64,000 bases of DNA, taken from assembly GCF_000332095.2 (NCBI RefSeq), contig NZ_KI913949.1:1698511-1762510 (forward strand). The letters run 5' to 3'. This document shows, piece after piece, positions 33,882 through 43,776 of the stretch. Origin of the DNA: Leptolyngbya sp. PCC 6406. GTDB lineage: Bacteria; Cyanobacteriota; Cyanobacteriia; Phormidesmidales; Phormidesmidaceae. The notes under the pieces were generated by a model, which had not been told where the DNA came from, did no database searches, and saw only the letters and a list, made by a program, of their open reading frames with translations. A program made the position numbers and the translations under genes. Every line of letters starts with the position of its first letter. Within the stretch, counting starts at the first letter, position 1.

Positions 33882-34722
33882 AGCGTCGTCCCCAAGCTTG
33901 CAAGAGATTAATGATCAACAACAGCACCAGAGAGATGAGCAGCAACACGACACCAATAACCGTTGCCCCTGGGATATCGGCTTGCTCTAGGCGCTGAAAC
34001 ACCAGTACCGGCGCAATCATGTCCTTAAAAGGGACGTTGGAGGCAATGATCACTACGGAACCGTATTCCCCTACGGCTCGGGCAAAGGCTTGGGTCACCC
34101 CCGTCAGGATGGCGGGGACAATGGGGGGCAACAACACCCGCCAAAAGGTTTGCCATTGGGAGGCTCCTAGGGACCAAGCGGCCTCCTCCAGGGTGTGTTC
34201 CAACTCCTGTAGGACGGGCTGCACAGTCCGAACCACAAAGGGAACGGAGATAAAGACCATTGCCACCGCGACGCCAATGCGGCTAAAGGAAACCTGGATG
34301 CCAAAGGGAGCAAAGTAGCGCCCAATCCAACCCGTTTGACTATAAATCGTGGCTAGGGTCAGACCAGCAACCGCTGTCGGTAGGGCAAAGGGCAGGTCAA
34401 TGACCGCATCTAGAACGCGCTTGAAGGGAAACTCGTAACGAACCAGTACCCAGGCGGTCAAAGTACCGCCAAAACCGTTAATAACAGCAGCAACAATGGC
34501 TGTGCCAAAGGTGATGCTGTAGGTGGATAGGGCAATGGGGGTGGTAGCCAGTTGCCAAAATTCCGCTGGGCTCAGACTCGTAGCCCGCAGGGCCAAAGCC
34601 GCAATGGGCAGCAGCAGAATGATCGACAGATGGGCGATGGTAATCGTCCAGGGGACAGATACATATCGCACTAGGAAGCTGGACGCCCTAGCAAGAGTAG
34701 AGAGTGCAGTAGAAGTGGTCAT
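33871..34722 (-). CDS. cysT: Sulfate ABC transporter permease CysT
   Basis: This 283-residue permease has the EAA loop LEEAAWSLGASQWQTFWRVL and membrane segments SIILLLPIAALAL, GTAIVAAVINGFGGTLTAWV and VIGVVLLLISLVLLLIINLL. The ALPTAVAGLTLA segment and length match CysT/CysU. It forms a heterodimer with CysW. It follows sbpA after 21 bp on the same strand. Confidence 0.95.
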   Translation of the reverse strand: MTTSTALSTLARASSFLVRYVSVPWTITIAHLSIILLLPIAALALRATSLSPAEFWQLATTPIALSTYSITFGTAIVAAVINGFGGTLTAWVLVRYEFPFKRVLDAVIDLPFALPTAVAGLTLATIYSQTGWIGRYFAPFGIQVSFSRIGVAVAMVFISVPFVVRTVQPVLQELEHTLEEAAWSLGASQWQTFWRVLLPPIVPAILTGVTQAFARAVGEYGSVVIIASNVPFKDMIAPVLVFQRLEQADIPGATVIGVVLLLISLVLLLIINLLQAWGRRYDG

Positions 34723-34743
34723 GGCTGGGGAGAAGAGGTTATT

Positions 34744-35943
34744 TTAGCGCTTAGCAATCTCAGCTTGAATTTCGTCGAAGATGGCTCCATCGGCGAAGAA
34801 ATTCTTACGGATCTCTGGCCAGCCGCCGAAGTCGTCAGCGGTGAATAGGTTTGCCACTTCGGGATACTCAGTCTTGAACTCTTCCACCACTTCCGGCAGC
34901 ACAGGACGGAAACCCACTTTGGCAAATTCCCGCTGGGCTTCGGGGGTAAAGAGGAAGGCCACGAAGGCTTCTGCCACTTCACGGGTACCCCGGTCATCCA
35001 CATAGCCATCCACCACGGCAATGGGGTTGTCAATGGAGATGTTGCTCTGGGGGATGACGTAGGGCAAATCTTGTCCCTGCTGTTTGGCCAGGATCACCTC
35101 GTTTTCGTAGTTGATCAGGGCATCCCCTTGGTTTTGGGTAAAGAAGGTGTCGGTGGCTTCTCGGGCGTCAGCAGGGAGAACCGGCACGTTGGCATAGGCG
35201 TCGGTGACGAAGGCTTGGGCATCCTCTTCAGTACCGCCATTTTCGGTGATGAAGCCCCACAGAGCCAGGTAGTTCCAGCGGGCACCGCCGGAGGTTTTGG
35301 GGTTGGCGGTGACAAAGGTGACATCGTCACGGGTGAGGTCGTCCCAGTCTTGGATGTTTTTGGGGTTGCCTTCACGGGTGACAATAACGCCGACAGAGCG
35401 GTGGACAATGCCGTCCCCATTGGGGGTTTTCTGTTCCCAGCCCGGATCGATTAGGCCGGCTTCTTGAATTTGGATGGTGTCGGCGGGAATGGCTAGGGCA
35501 ACAATATCGGCCTCTAGGCCATCAATGACGGCGCGGGTTTGGCTGCCGGAGCCAGCATAGCTTTGGTCAAAGATAACGGTTTGCCCCGTTTCTGCTTTCC
35601 ACTTCTCGACGAACAGCGGAATGATGTTTTCGTAGGCAGCGCGGGTCACTGCGTAGGACACCAGGGTGACTTCTACGGTGTCAGGGCGCTCGGTTGCGGT
35701 CTCTGCTGCGCCTTCAGTGCCGCTGTCTGCGGTGGTGGTGGTGGTGCCGCCGCCGCAGGAGGCTGCGATCGCACCTGCCATTCCCAATCCCAGCAGAAAC
35801 AGCATTGCCGATCGTCGAGGAATAGACCGTCCTCCAATCCATCGTCCCCAGCGCTTCAACGGGGAGTGAATCGAGGTCGAAATTGATGGGGTTTGGGGGT
35901 CTTGCGATTGAGAACCCTGGGGAATGTAGTCCGGTGTTGTCAT
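34744..35943 (-). CDS. sbpA: Sulfate-binding lipoprotein SbpA
   Basis: The product is 399 residues from ATG 35943, with GGAG 8 nt upstream; the longer frame from 36021 is not favoured. A basic stretch (WIGGRSIPRRS) and hydrophobic run (AMLFLLGLGMAGAIA) end in the lipobox AASC, so it is probably lipid-anchored outside the inner membrane. The mature part has VTLVSYAVTRAAYENIIP, SYAGSGSQTRAVIDGL, NPKTSGGARWNYLALWG and AFVAFLFTPEAQREFAKVGF, the sulfate-binding pattern. First gene of the operon and divergent from cysA. Confidence 0.94.
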   Translation of the reverse strand: MTTPDYIPQGSQSQDPQTPSISTSIHSPLKRWGRWIGGRSIPRRSAMLFLLGLGMAGAIAASCGGGTTTTTADSGTEGAAETATERPDTVEVTLVSYAVTRAAYENIIPLFVEKWKAETGQTVIFDQSYAGSGSQTRAVIDGLEADIVALAIPADTIQIQEAGLIDPGWEQKTPNGDGIVHRSVGVIVTREGNPKNIQDWDDLTRDDVTFVTANPKTSGGARWNYLALWGFITENGGTEEDAQAFVTDAYANVPVLPADAREATDTFFTQNQGDALINYENEVILAKQQGQDLPYVIPQSNISIDNPIAVVDGYVDDRGTREVAEAFVAFLFTPEAQREFAKVGFRPVLPEVVEEFKTEYPEVANLFTADDFGGWPEIRKNFFADGAIFDEIQAEIAKR

Positions 35944-36150
35944 GAATCGTGCTCCAATTGCGCTCCAGGTTGTTTCCAGCCCTGATGGGTGAGGGACTGA
36001 CAGCATTTGCTTGCAGAGCAATGTAGCACGATTCAGTCGAATCTGAATTCAAGATGTTTTGAAATACAAACTGAAATATTTTTGATCCGAGATTTGCTTG
36101 ATTTGTGCTTAAATCCAATTACGTGTGCAAGATATCGGAGCTTATATCCC
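35944..36150. promoter_or_regulatory. Divergent promoter region of the sulfate transport genes
   Basis: The 207 bp between the sbpA and cysA starts are much AT-richer than the genes (aaatatttttgatccgagat, gatttgtgcttaaatccaat). Both transcripts must begin here, and sulfur-responsive regulation by a CysR-type Crp-family protein is known for such genes in cyanobacteria. I cannot pin down a specific site. Confidence 0.5.
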
Positions 36151-37182
36151 GTGGGTATCAAAGTTGAGAATGTGTCCAAGCGATTTGGCGACTTCCAAGC
36201 CCTAGAGCCCGTCAACCTTGAGGTCAAGACGGGCTCCTTGGTGACCCTTTTAGGCCCGTCGGGTTCTGGTAAGTCCACCCTGCTGCGGGTGATTGCGGGG
36301 CTAGAGCAGCCCGATACTGGCAGCATTTACCTGTCGGCACGGGATGCCACCTACGAGAAGGTGCAGGAGCGCAAGGTGGGGTTTGTATTCCAGCACTACG
36401 CCCTATTTCGTCACCTGACGGTGCGGAACAATATTGCCTTTGCCATGGAAATTCAGAAGTGGCCGAAGGAGCGGATCAAGCATCGGGTGGAGACCCTGCT
36501 AGATCTGATCCAGCTCAGTGGCCTTGGCGATCGCTATCCTTCCCAACTGTCTGGGGGGCAGCGCCAGCGGGTAGCTTTAGCTCGGGCGTTGGCTGTGGAA
36601 CCAGAGGTGTTGCTATTGGATGAGCCTTTTGGTGCTCTCGATGCTAAGGTGCGTCAAGACTTGAGGAACTGGCTCCGCCATCTTCATGATGAAGTGCATG
36701 TGACTACGGTGCTGGTCACCCATGACCAAGAGGAGGCGATGGAGGTCTCTGACGAAATTGTGGTGATGAGTCAGGGGCGCATCGAGCAGGTGGGTTCCCC
36801 TTCGGAGATCTATGAAAATCCAGCGTCGCCCTTTGTGATGAATTTCATTGGCTCGGTCAATATTGTGTCCCCCGATTCCACCTGGCGGCAGGTGAAGGCA
36901 GATCTGCCCCTAGAGGGTGAGGTGTTCCTACGCCCCCATGATATTGACATCCTCTTTGAAGAAACGGAGGGTAGCCTATTTGCCAAGGTGAGTCGCATTG
37001 GCCATCTGGGCTGGAATATTCGGGTAGAGCTGACTTTGGAGAGCGGTCAGACGGTGAATGCCCACATTAATTTGGCTCAGCTTAAGGCACTTCAGCTTCA
37101 GGTGGGCAGCACTGTGTTTATCAAGCCCAAGCATGTGCGGACCTTTGCGTTGGAGCATAGTAATCAGCGGATCGCCGTTTAG
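36151..37182 (+). CDS. cysA: Sulfate ABC transporter ATPase CysA
   Basis: The product is 343 residues from GTG 36151, with GGAG 10 nt upstream; the frame stays open to 36007 but that part lies in the promoter. The ATPase has Walker A GPSGSGKS (K41), Q-loop FVFQHYALF, signature LSGGQRQR, Walker [13 protein letters not shown] and the H-loop VTHDQEEAM. The C-terminal 110 residues ([13 protein letters not shown]) form the regulatory TOBE-like domain of the CysA type. It energises the CysT-CysW channel. Transcribed divergently from the other transporter genes. Confidence 0.95.
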   Translation: MGIKVENVSKRFGDFQALEPVNLEVKTGSLVTLLGPSGSGKSTLLRVIAGLEQPDTGSIYLSARDATYEKVQERKVGFVFQHYALFRHLTVRNNIAFAMEIQKWPKERIKHRVETLLDLIQLSGLGDRYPSQLSGGQRQRVALARALAVEPEVLLLDEPFGALDAKVRQDLRNWLRHLHDEVHVTTVLVTHDQEEAMEVSDEIVVMSQGRIEQVGSPSEIYENPASPFVMNFIGSVNIVSPDSTWRQVKADLPLEGEVFLRPHDIDILFEETEGSLFAKVSRIGHLGWNIRVELTLESGQTVNAHINLAQLKALQLQVGSTVFIKPKHVRTFALEHSNQRIAV

Positions 37183-37214
37183 GTCTGGGGGTATAGCAGT
37201 GGCCATCCAGATTA

Positions 37215-37240
37215 GAACAAGGGGCTTAAGCCCCTTGTTC
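37215..37240. repeat. Perfect 26-bp palindrome (gggcttaagccc core), terminator-like
   Basis: The arms gaacaaggggctt and aagccccttgttc are perfect complements. It is 33 bp past the cysA stop, between convergent genes, and could end both transcripts, though no long T-run follows. The 20-bp core caaggggcttaagccccttg recurs at 39512-39531 and 58677-58696, so it is a repeat family. Confidence 0.8.
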
Positions 37241-37370
37241 GTTCCAGGCTTTGAAACATCCTAACGATTGTCTTTCAGACAGGCCGCGCCAACAGGTAAT
37301 GGCTCCCCCAGGGAGCAAGCCCGATCAGCGGGCACCTTATTTTTCTGCGAGCCCCTATTGGGACCATGGG

Positions 37371-39185
37371 CTAATAATTGCCGATGAGGGGGTCGGGGGT
37401 GGTGCGATCGCGGGCGGAGTCTACCTTATTGGTGATCCAGAGGGATTGGTAGGGCTGGAGGATCGTGTAGGCATTGTCGATGTACTCGACGCGATCGCGA
37501 CTAATCAGATCCACCCAATCATCCGTATTCACCAGGTTCAAATCCGATAGTTGTAGCTCCTGGGGATACTTGCTGAGGTTATGGATGCAGAAAATACTCT
37601 GATCCCGCGCCATACTCTGCCGCCAAAAGGCAAACAGGGCCGGGTTTAGGGGATGGAGCGTGTACTGGGTGGCATTGGGGTGAAAGGCGCGCTGACGGCG
37701 GCGAATGCGAATCAGCCGCCCCAGTTCCTTTAGCACAATGGCGTGGGGGGAGGTGTCATCCGCCAAGGCCGCCTCTAAGACATCAATGTCCCACTTGTAA
37801 CGATTGATGGTACGGTTATGCCCCGTTGCCTCCACCCCAGCCTGGTAATTCCGGGTGGCCAACAAACTATGGATATAAAAAGCAGGAATCCCCTCCAGAG
37901 ACATCATGATGGTTTGGGAGCAGAGGAACCGCTGAATTTGCCATTCATCTTCCCCCGCCACCGTGCCCGCCATGGCGTCGAACAGGGAAATGTTGATCTC
38001 GTAGGGAGACTCGCTGCCATCGGGGCGACTCCGCATACTGACATGACCGCCAAACCGGCGCATAGTGTCCACCAGGGCAGTGTATTCCGTGGGGGTGAGC
38101 AACCCCTCCGCTGGACGCATACCAATGCCATCGTGGGAGGCGGTGAAATTAAAGTAGGCGCAGCCGATGGGGGCCGGGGGCATACTCATCATCCAGGTCT
38201 TCAGGTGCTCCGCCTTCCCCTGCATCAGGGCATTTAACAACAACGGCGGCAGGCTGAAGTTGTAGATCATGTGGGCTTCGTTGCGGTTGCCAAAGTAGCT
38301 GAGGTTTTCCCGGTTGGGCACATTGGTCTCAGTGATGATGGCGACACTGGGGTCCAGCATCTGCAAAATCTCCCGCAGCAGTCGCACAATGGCGTGGGTT
38401 TCCGCTAAGTGAATGCAGGAGGTGTCTAGTTTTTTCCACAGATAGCCCACCGCATCGAGACGCAGGTAGCGGGCTCCGGCTTCAACATAGAGCAGGATGA
38501 TTTTGACGAATTCCAGCAGCACATCTGGGTTGGCAAAGTTAACGTCGATCTGGTCGGCGCTAAAGGTGCTCCAGACGTATTTTGGCCCCTGGGCGGTTTG
38601 CAACTGAGTCAGTAGGGGGGAACTGCGGGGCCGCACCACTTGGGTCAGGTCTTGCTCAGGATCGGTTTCGATCAAATAGTCACGGCCCGGTTTCTCCCCC
38701 GCTTGGAACTGTTTGACCCACACATGCTGGCTGGAGATGTGGTTGATCACCAAATCCACCATCAGGTTGAAGCTCTGGGCAATACGCTTGATGTCGGACC
38801 AGTCCCCCAGAGTGGGGTTGACCTGGGTATAGTCGATGATGGCAAACCCGTCGTCGGAGCTGTAGGGAAAAAAGGGCAGGATATGTACGCCTGTCACGGT
38901 GTCCTGAAGATGGGTTTCTAAAAATTCTGCTAGCACCGCTAGGGGCGGGCGACCATCCTGGCTCTGAATGCTATCGCCGTAGGTGATCAGCAGAATATTG
39001 TCATGGTCCCACTTGCGCAGATCTTCGCGGCTGCCCTGTTGTAGAGACGGTAGCAGCAAGCCAAAAAGCTTTTCGGTCAGCTCATTGACGATATCGGCGG
39101 CATAAACTCTGGACAGTAGAGGATTTACCCGGCTAGCAAACAGGTCGTACTGGTTCTTAACTTCTATTCCCATAACAATGCTCAC
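37371..39185 (-). CDS. GH13_18 glycoside phosphorylase (sucrose/glucosylglycerate phosphorylase-like)
   Basis: The 604-residue protein starts at GTG 39185 (ATG 39173 is an alternative). The GH13 barrel is complete: LLITYGDSIQSQ, HILPFFPYSSDDGFAIIDY, DLVINHIS, catalytic nucleophile D244 in RLDAVGYLWK, acid/base E286 in IITETNVP and D352 in TASHDGIG. The SYDDGF-like motif (SSDDGF) and overall order are those of the sucrose phosphorylase subfamily, which also includes glucosylglycerate and glucosylglycerol phosphorylases. These split compatible solutes with phosphate to give glucose-1-phosphate. In a cyanobacterium, turnover of sucrose or glucosylglycerate fits; which one cannot be told from sequence alone. 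Confidence 0.88.
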   Translation of the reverse strand: MSIVMGIEVKNQYDLFASRVNPLLSRVYAADIVNELTEKLFGLLLPSLQQGSREDLRKWDHDNILLITYGDSIQSQDGRPPLAVLAEFLETHLQDTVTGVHILPFFPYSSDDGFAIIDYTQVNPTLGDWSDIKRIAQSFNLMVDLVINHISSQHVWVKQFQAGEKPGRDYLIETDPEQDLTQVVRPRSSPLLTQLQTAQGPKYVWSTFSADQIDVNFANPDVLLEFVKIILLYVEAGARYLRLDAVGYLWKKLDTSCIHLAETHAIVRLLREILQMLDPSVAIITETNVPNRENLSYFGNRNEAHMIYNFSLPPLLLNALMQGKAEHLKTWMMSMPPAPIGCAYFNFTASHDGIGMRPAEGLLTPTEYTALVDTMRRFGGHVSMRSRPDGSESPYEINISLFDAMAGTVAGEDEWQIQRFLCSQTIMMSLEGIPAFYIHSLLATRNYQAGVEATGHNRTINRYKWDIDVLEAALADDTSPHAIVLKELGRLIRIRRRQRAFHPNATQYTLHPLNPALFAFWRQSMARDQSIFCIHNLSKYPQELQLSDLNLVNTDDWVDLISRDRVEYIDNAYTILQPYQSLWITNKVDSARDRTTPDPLIGNY

Positions 39186-39557
39186 TTCCTCCCCACCGGG
39201 AAATCATGTCCAAGGGTGCCCACATCCAGCGCGATGATCATTGGCTTAGCTGCCCCGAAGGGTCTAGAGCAGCCCAAAGCAGCGATCGCACTAGATGAGT
39301 CCCTGTTTTGCAGGATCACGTTACCGTGCGATCGCGATTCTGATGTCAGCATTTCCTGATGATGGCCTGGAGGATCAGCCTTCCAGTCCGGGAAGATGGG
39401 GCACCACAGAAGTCAGCGCTGAGTTTCTAAACGGATGAGGAAAGACCGAAAGCCATAGTAATTCCTGGCTATTTAATGACTTATTTAATGACTTAATGAC
39501 ACTTTGGCGAACAAGGGGCTTAAGCCCCTTGCCTGTACTGAGCCCGAGTGAGAACCG
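39186..39557. other. Intergenic region between GH13 and ffh
   Basis: The 372-bp spacer carries the upstream region of the GH13 gene, three tandem tatttaatgact units (39470-39500, the third shortened) and the palindrome caaggggcttaagccccttg (39512-39531), which is followed by cctgtactgagcccgagtga as at 58.7 kb. No gene is seen. The palindrome lies 27 bp after the ffh stop and may act as its terminator. Confidence 0.6.
39512..39531. repeat. caaggggcttaagccccttg palindrome, second copy
   Basis: A perfect 20-bp palindrome. The 30 bp after it (cctgtactga, gagtgagaaccgctata) match the copy at 58677-58696 almost exactly, so the repeat unit extends beyond the palindrome. Confidence 0.85.
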
Positions 39558-41042
39558 CTATAGCTGGCCAAAGCCTTTCTTCTTCTTGTCCTTTTTCTTC
39601 TTCTTGCCGCCGCTGCCCATGCCGGGATAGCCCCGAAAACCGGGCTGGGCACCGCCCCCCATGCCAGGAAAGCCACCCCCCATGCCAGGGAAACCGCCCC
39701 CCATACCGGGAAATCCGCCGTCCATACCGGGCATTCCCATCTGCCCCGTGCCCATCTGCTGCATCATCGATCGCATCTTTTGAAAATCGCTGACCAGCTT
39801 GCTGACATCCTTTTCCTGATAGCCAGAGCCCTGGGCAATGCGGCGGCGGCGACTAGGGGAACTAGAGAGAAGTTCGGGTTGCTGACGTTCTGACTTGGTC
39901 ATAGAGCCGATCATCGCCTCCACCCGCTTCAGTTGCACCTCCCCCTGCTGCAACTGCTCGTCGGAAATCTTGCCCGCCATGCCAGGAATCAGCTTCAAGA
40001 TCCCCCCAAAGGAGCCCATCGTCTTCATCAAGCGCATCTGCTTGATGAAGTCATTGAAATCAAACTTGGCCTCAATGATTTTCTTTTGCAGCTTTTCGAC
40101 ATCAGCAATATCCACCGCCTCCTGGGCTTTCTCTACCAGGGTCAGCACATCCCCCATCCCCAAAATGCGGGAGGCCATGCGGTCGGGGTAAAAGGGCTGG
40201 AGGGCTTCCACCTTTTCCCCCACCCCGATGAACTTGATGGGTTGGCCGGAGATTTGGCGCACCGAGAGGGCCGCACCGCCTCGGGCATCCCCATCCATCT
40301 TGGTGAGAATGGCCCCGGTGATACCGATTTCCTCATGGAAGGTGCGGGTGAGGTTAGCCGCCTCTTGGCCCGTCATCGCATCCACCACCAGCAGCACTTC
40401 ATGGGGCTGGATGACTGCTTTGATCTGGGCCAACTCCGCCATCATGGCGGGGTCGATCTGCAAGCGCCCAGCAGTGTCCACAATTACCGTGTCTACGTCT
40501 AATTCCCGCGCCTTCTCTAGACCTTGGCGGGCAATATCCACCGGGTTGGCGTCCGTGCCTAGGTCAAAGACGGGGACATCAATTTGTTTCCCCAGGGTGA
40601 TGAGCTGGTCCACGGCGGCGGGCCGATACACATCCGTCGCCACCAGTAGCGTGGTGCGCTTTTCCTTGCGGAGATGGAGGGCCAGTTTGGCGGCGGCGGT
40701 AGTTTTCCCCGTTCCCTGGAGGCCCGCCATTAGCACCACCGTAGGCCCAGAGTCCGCTTGGGCTAGGGGGCTATTGCTTTCCCCCATGAGTTTCACCAGC
40801 TCATCGTTGACAATTTTGATGAACTGCTGACCAGGATTTATCCCGGTAATGACCTCAGCCCCCAGGGCCTGGTTCTGAACTTCAGCAATGAAGGTTTTGA
40901 CCACCTGGAGGTTTACATCTGCCTCTAGCAGGGCACGGCGGACCTCCCGCAGTGCGTCCTCAATATTGGTGGCACTAATTTTGTCCTGGCCACGGAGTTT
41001 TTTCCAGGCACCTTCTAGGCGTTCAGAGAGGGCTTCAAACAT
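39558..41042 (-). CDS. ffh: Signal recognition particle GTPase Ffh
   Basis: The 494-residue protein has the N domain (1-90), G domain with GLQGTGKTT (107-115, K113), DTAGRLQID, TKMDGDARGG and the M domain (GMGDVLTLVEKAQ, MRLMKTMGSFG). With 4.5S RNA it targets membrane proteins to the translocon. The tail after the M domain is unusual: three near-identical FPGMGGG repeats, then GYPGMGSGG and a Lys-rich end (KKKKKDKKKKGFGQL). It may help bind RNA or membranes. Single gene with its own spacer. Confidence 0.96.
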   Translation of the reverse strand: MFEALSERLEGAWKKLRGQDKISATNIEDALREVRRALLEADVNLQVVKTFIAEVQNQALGAEVITGINPGQQFIKIVNDELVKLMGESNSPLAQADSGPTVVLMAGLQGTGKTTAAAKLALHLRKEKRTTLLVATDVYRPAAVDQLITLGKQIDVPVFDLGTDANPVDIARQGLEKARELDVDTVIVDTAGRLQIDPAMMAELAQIKAVIQPHEVLLVVDAMTGQEAANLTRTFHEEIGITGAILTKMDGDARGGAALSVRQISGQPIKFIGVGEKVEALQPFYPDRMASRILGMGDVLTLVEKAQEAVDIADVEKLQKKIIEAKFDFNDFIKQMRLMKTMGSFGGILKLIPGMAGKISDEQLQQGEVQLKRVEAMIGSMTKSERQQPELLSSSPSRRRRIAQGSGYQEKDVSKLVSDFQKMRSMMQQMGTGQMGMPGMDGGFPGMGGGFPGMGGGFPGMGGGAQPGFRGYPGMGSGGKKKKKDKKKKGFGQL

Positions 41043-41320
41043 GGGAACGTTCGAGATGGGGTAATCGTTTAGGGACTGGAACTGGAGACTAGAGCCAATG
41101 GCATCCCCATGCCATCGTAATTATGATGACGTCACAATAGGGAAAACAGGATACCGAATGGGCTAAAACCAAGGGTGAGGGCGGTCAGGCCCAAAACCCA
41201 AGATCTCTATTCTAAGGGGTGGATGGTTTCTCAATGGAATCTGGGCAATCTGAGCCCATGCCTACTCGGGTTGAGGGTGCAAGGTGGTGATGTAGTTTGC
41301 CTCTAGTGGCGGGAGTCATG

Positions 41321-43708
41321 ATGGCCCAAGGTCTGAAGGGACAACTGAAGGGAGACGGGACATGGGGGGATGGTCCCAGTGTCCCCTCGATCCGTCGCCC
41401 CTGGTGGCAGCGGTGGACTCAGTGGATCCAACGCTGGCAGGCGCAGGGGGACGACTTGGCCTTAGATCAGCACGTGGATCAGCGACCTCATCCACCTCAG
41501 CAGTCTGTCCCCGTCCCGTCTCTGGGGAAGTCCCAGGATATGTCCCAGGCTGCTCCAGAACCGCCGCCATCTTCCACCTTGCCCAATTGGTGGCCGGTGA
41601 TTCAGCGCCATAGCCAGTTGCTGGTGGCGGTGGTGAATCTACAAAACCATCAAATTGAATGGAGTAGCGATCGCTTTCGAGCCTTGGTGGGCCTGCTGGA
41701 TCGGCCCCCAGTGGCGGGAGATGCGGTGCTGACCCATCTTTCTCCTGCGGAGCAGGAATGGGTGCGGGAACGCATCCGCCGCCATGTTTTGAAAGCTATT
41801 TTGACGGAGCAGTACCAGCAACAGAGGCTGGTGGCGGATCGGTGGCTCTATGAACCGTTGATTGTGACGGTAGGGCAAGCCACCCAGGCGCACCCCCGCT
41901 ATGTGGAGTTCACCGTCAGTAGCGATCGCATTGTCATTACCCACCTGGACCCCGAGGTCCGGTCGGCCCTGACTGACTGCTGGTCTACTACGCCAGATCT
42001 GGGGGCGGTGATGACCCAGATCCACCAACCCGACTCCCCCCTCCAGCAGGTGCTCCAGCGGATCAATCCCCAAACCTACCGAGCCAGCGGGACCGTGCTG
42101 CTGGAGGGGATGGATGTGACCGATCGGGAGGTGGCTCAGCGCCTGGGTCACCTGCTGCTCCAGCGGGAGTCGATTCTGCAACCCCAGCGCTTTAGTCAGG
42201 CCAACGCGCTCATGCAGCGATTATTTCGGGCACAGGACACCCTGATTTTGACGGCGGAGGAAGCTTCGGCCAAGATTTTTCTGGATCTGGATCAGCCGGA
42301 GTGGACAGTGCTGTCCTATCCTGTGGACGCACTCCAGGAGTCCCGGCTATTTCAGGCCGCTTGCCGGGGGGAGGTGCTGAAGGTGTCGGATCTGTCGGCG
42401 GAACCCCTGACGCCCTGTGAGCAGTTACTGCGCGATCGCGGGACGCGCTCCTTGCTGATGTTGCCCCTAGCGATTCGATCACCCCGGCTCCAGGGAACGG
42501 CTCAACTGGTGGGGTTGGTGGCCCTGGGGTCGGATCAAATCGACGGATTCGATACCCTAGACGAATCCCACGCCGCTGCCCTGGTCTCCGCCCTGACGGT
42601 GGCCATGCGTCACACGGTGCAGGATCGCTTTACCAATATCCACGAATCGGTGCGCTGGCGGTTTGAAGAAGAGGCGGAGCGCCGCAGCCTGGGGATGACC
42701 CCAGAGCCCATCGTGTTTCAAAATGTCTATCCCCTCTACGGTATTTCCGACATTCGCGGTTCCTCCGATGAGCGTAACCGGGCTATCCAAACGGACTTGA
42801 TGACCCAGTTCACCCTGGCGGCGGCGGTGGTGACAGCGGTGAGTACTGAGGCTGACAATGCCTATATTCATCAGTTTCGCCTAGACCTAGAGGAGCAGGT
42901 TGCCACCCTGCAACAGGGGGTGACGGTGGATGCGGAGGTGACGCTGCTGCGCTACCTCCAGGAGAATGTGGAAAGCCATTTTGACTATTTCAGCCAATGT
43001 GGCGATGGGGCGGTAGCTGCGATCGCGGCCTACAAAGCGGCACAGGATTCAGAACAGGGCTGCGTCTACGCAGCGCGGGCGGTATACGACCGCACCATCC
43101 ATGACATTAATCAGGCGCTGCGGGCCACCTGGCAACAGTGGCAGCGCACCATGCAAACCATTGCTCGTCACTATTGTGACATTGAGGCCACGGACGGTAT
43201 CGATCACATGGTCTATGCGGGGCAGTCCATCGACCCGTCCTTCACCCCCTTTCATCTCCGTAGTTTGCGTTATGAACAACTCCGGGCCGTATGTGACTGT
43301 GCCCGCACTGCCTTTCGCCTCAAGGCCGAGCACAGTACCAAAATGGACATCACCCATCTGGTGCTAGTGCAGGATTCCACCGTAGACATCACCCACGACG
43401 AAAATACCGAGCGCCTATTTGATGTCCGGGGCACCCGCGACACCCGTTACGAAATTGTCAAAAAACGTATTGATAAGGCGCTAGACAGCCAGACCCAGGC
43501 TCGTATTACCCAACCCGGTTGCCTCACATTGGTGTATTCCACCGGGGAGGAATGGCAAGAATATCAGCAATATCTGCGCTATTTGCAGCGAGAAGGCTGG
43601 GTGGATGAGGGGATTGAGCAGGGAACTGTGGAGCCGCTCCAAGGTGTGACGGGCCTTAAATTTGCCCGCGTCCGCGTTCTTCCAGCCCCCGAGTTGGCAG
43701 GGGCTTAG
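41321..43708 (+). CDS. Large GAF-domain protein, function unknown
   Basis: The product is about 795 residues. I place the start at ATG 41321 (GGGAG 5 nt upstream); the frame is open to TTG 41297. A Pro/Gln-rich leader (about 1-80) is followed by a region with a PAS-like look (about 90-220), then a GAF-like domain (about 285-440: RSLLMLPLAIRSPRL, QLVGLVALGSDQIDGFD), then FQNVYPLYGISDIRGSSDERNRAIQ, a stretch I associate with a conserved family of bacterial GAF proteins. The last 200 residues are helical, with no kinase, cyclase or DNA-binding domain. A cytoplasmic sensory or scaffold role is likely; the next gene is a response regulator lacking a kinase. Confidence 0.7.
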   Translation: MAQGLKGQLKGDGTWGDGPSVPSIRRPWWQRWTQWIQRWQAQGDDLALDQHVDQRPHPPQQSVPVPSLGKSQDMSQAAPEPPPSSTLPNWWPVIQRHSQLLVAVVNLQNHQIEWSSDRFRALVGLLDRPPVAGDAVLTHLSPAEQEWVRERIRRHVLKAILTEQYQQQRLVADRWLYEPLIVTVGQATQAHPRYVEFTVSSDRIVITHLDPEVRSALTDCWSTTPDLGAVMTQIHQPDSPLQQVLQRINPQTYRASGTVLLEGMDVTDREVAQRLGHLLLQRESILQPQRFSQANALMQRLFRAQDTLILTAEEASAKIFLDLDQPEWTVLSYPVDALQESRLFQAACRGEVLKVSDLSAEPLTPCEQLLRDRGTRSLLMLPLAIRSPRLQGTAQLVGLVALGSDQIDGFDTLDESHAAALVSALTVAMRHTVQDRFTNIHESVRWRFEEEAERRSLGMTPEPIVFQNVYPLYGISDIRGSSDERNRAIQTDLMTQFTLAAAVVTAVSTEADNAYIHQFRLDLEEQVATLQQGVTVDAEVTLLRYLQENVESHFDYFSQCGDGAVAAIAAYKAAQDSEQGCVYAARAVYDRTIHDINQALRATWQQWQRTMQTIARHYCDIEATDGIDHMVYAGQSIDPSFTPFHLRSLRYEQLRAVCDCARTAFRLKAEHSTKMDITHLVLVQDSTVDITHDENTERLFDVRGTRDTRYEIVKKRIDKALDSQTQARITQPGCLTLVYSTGEEWQEYQQYLRYLQREGWVDEGIEQGTVEPLQGVTGLKFARVRVLPAPELAGA

Positions 43709-43776
43709 GGATTGAGGCTGAGAACTGGGCTGAGAACTGATAAGATCTGGGCGTAATAGGCTTAAGAGCTGAACCC

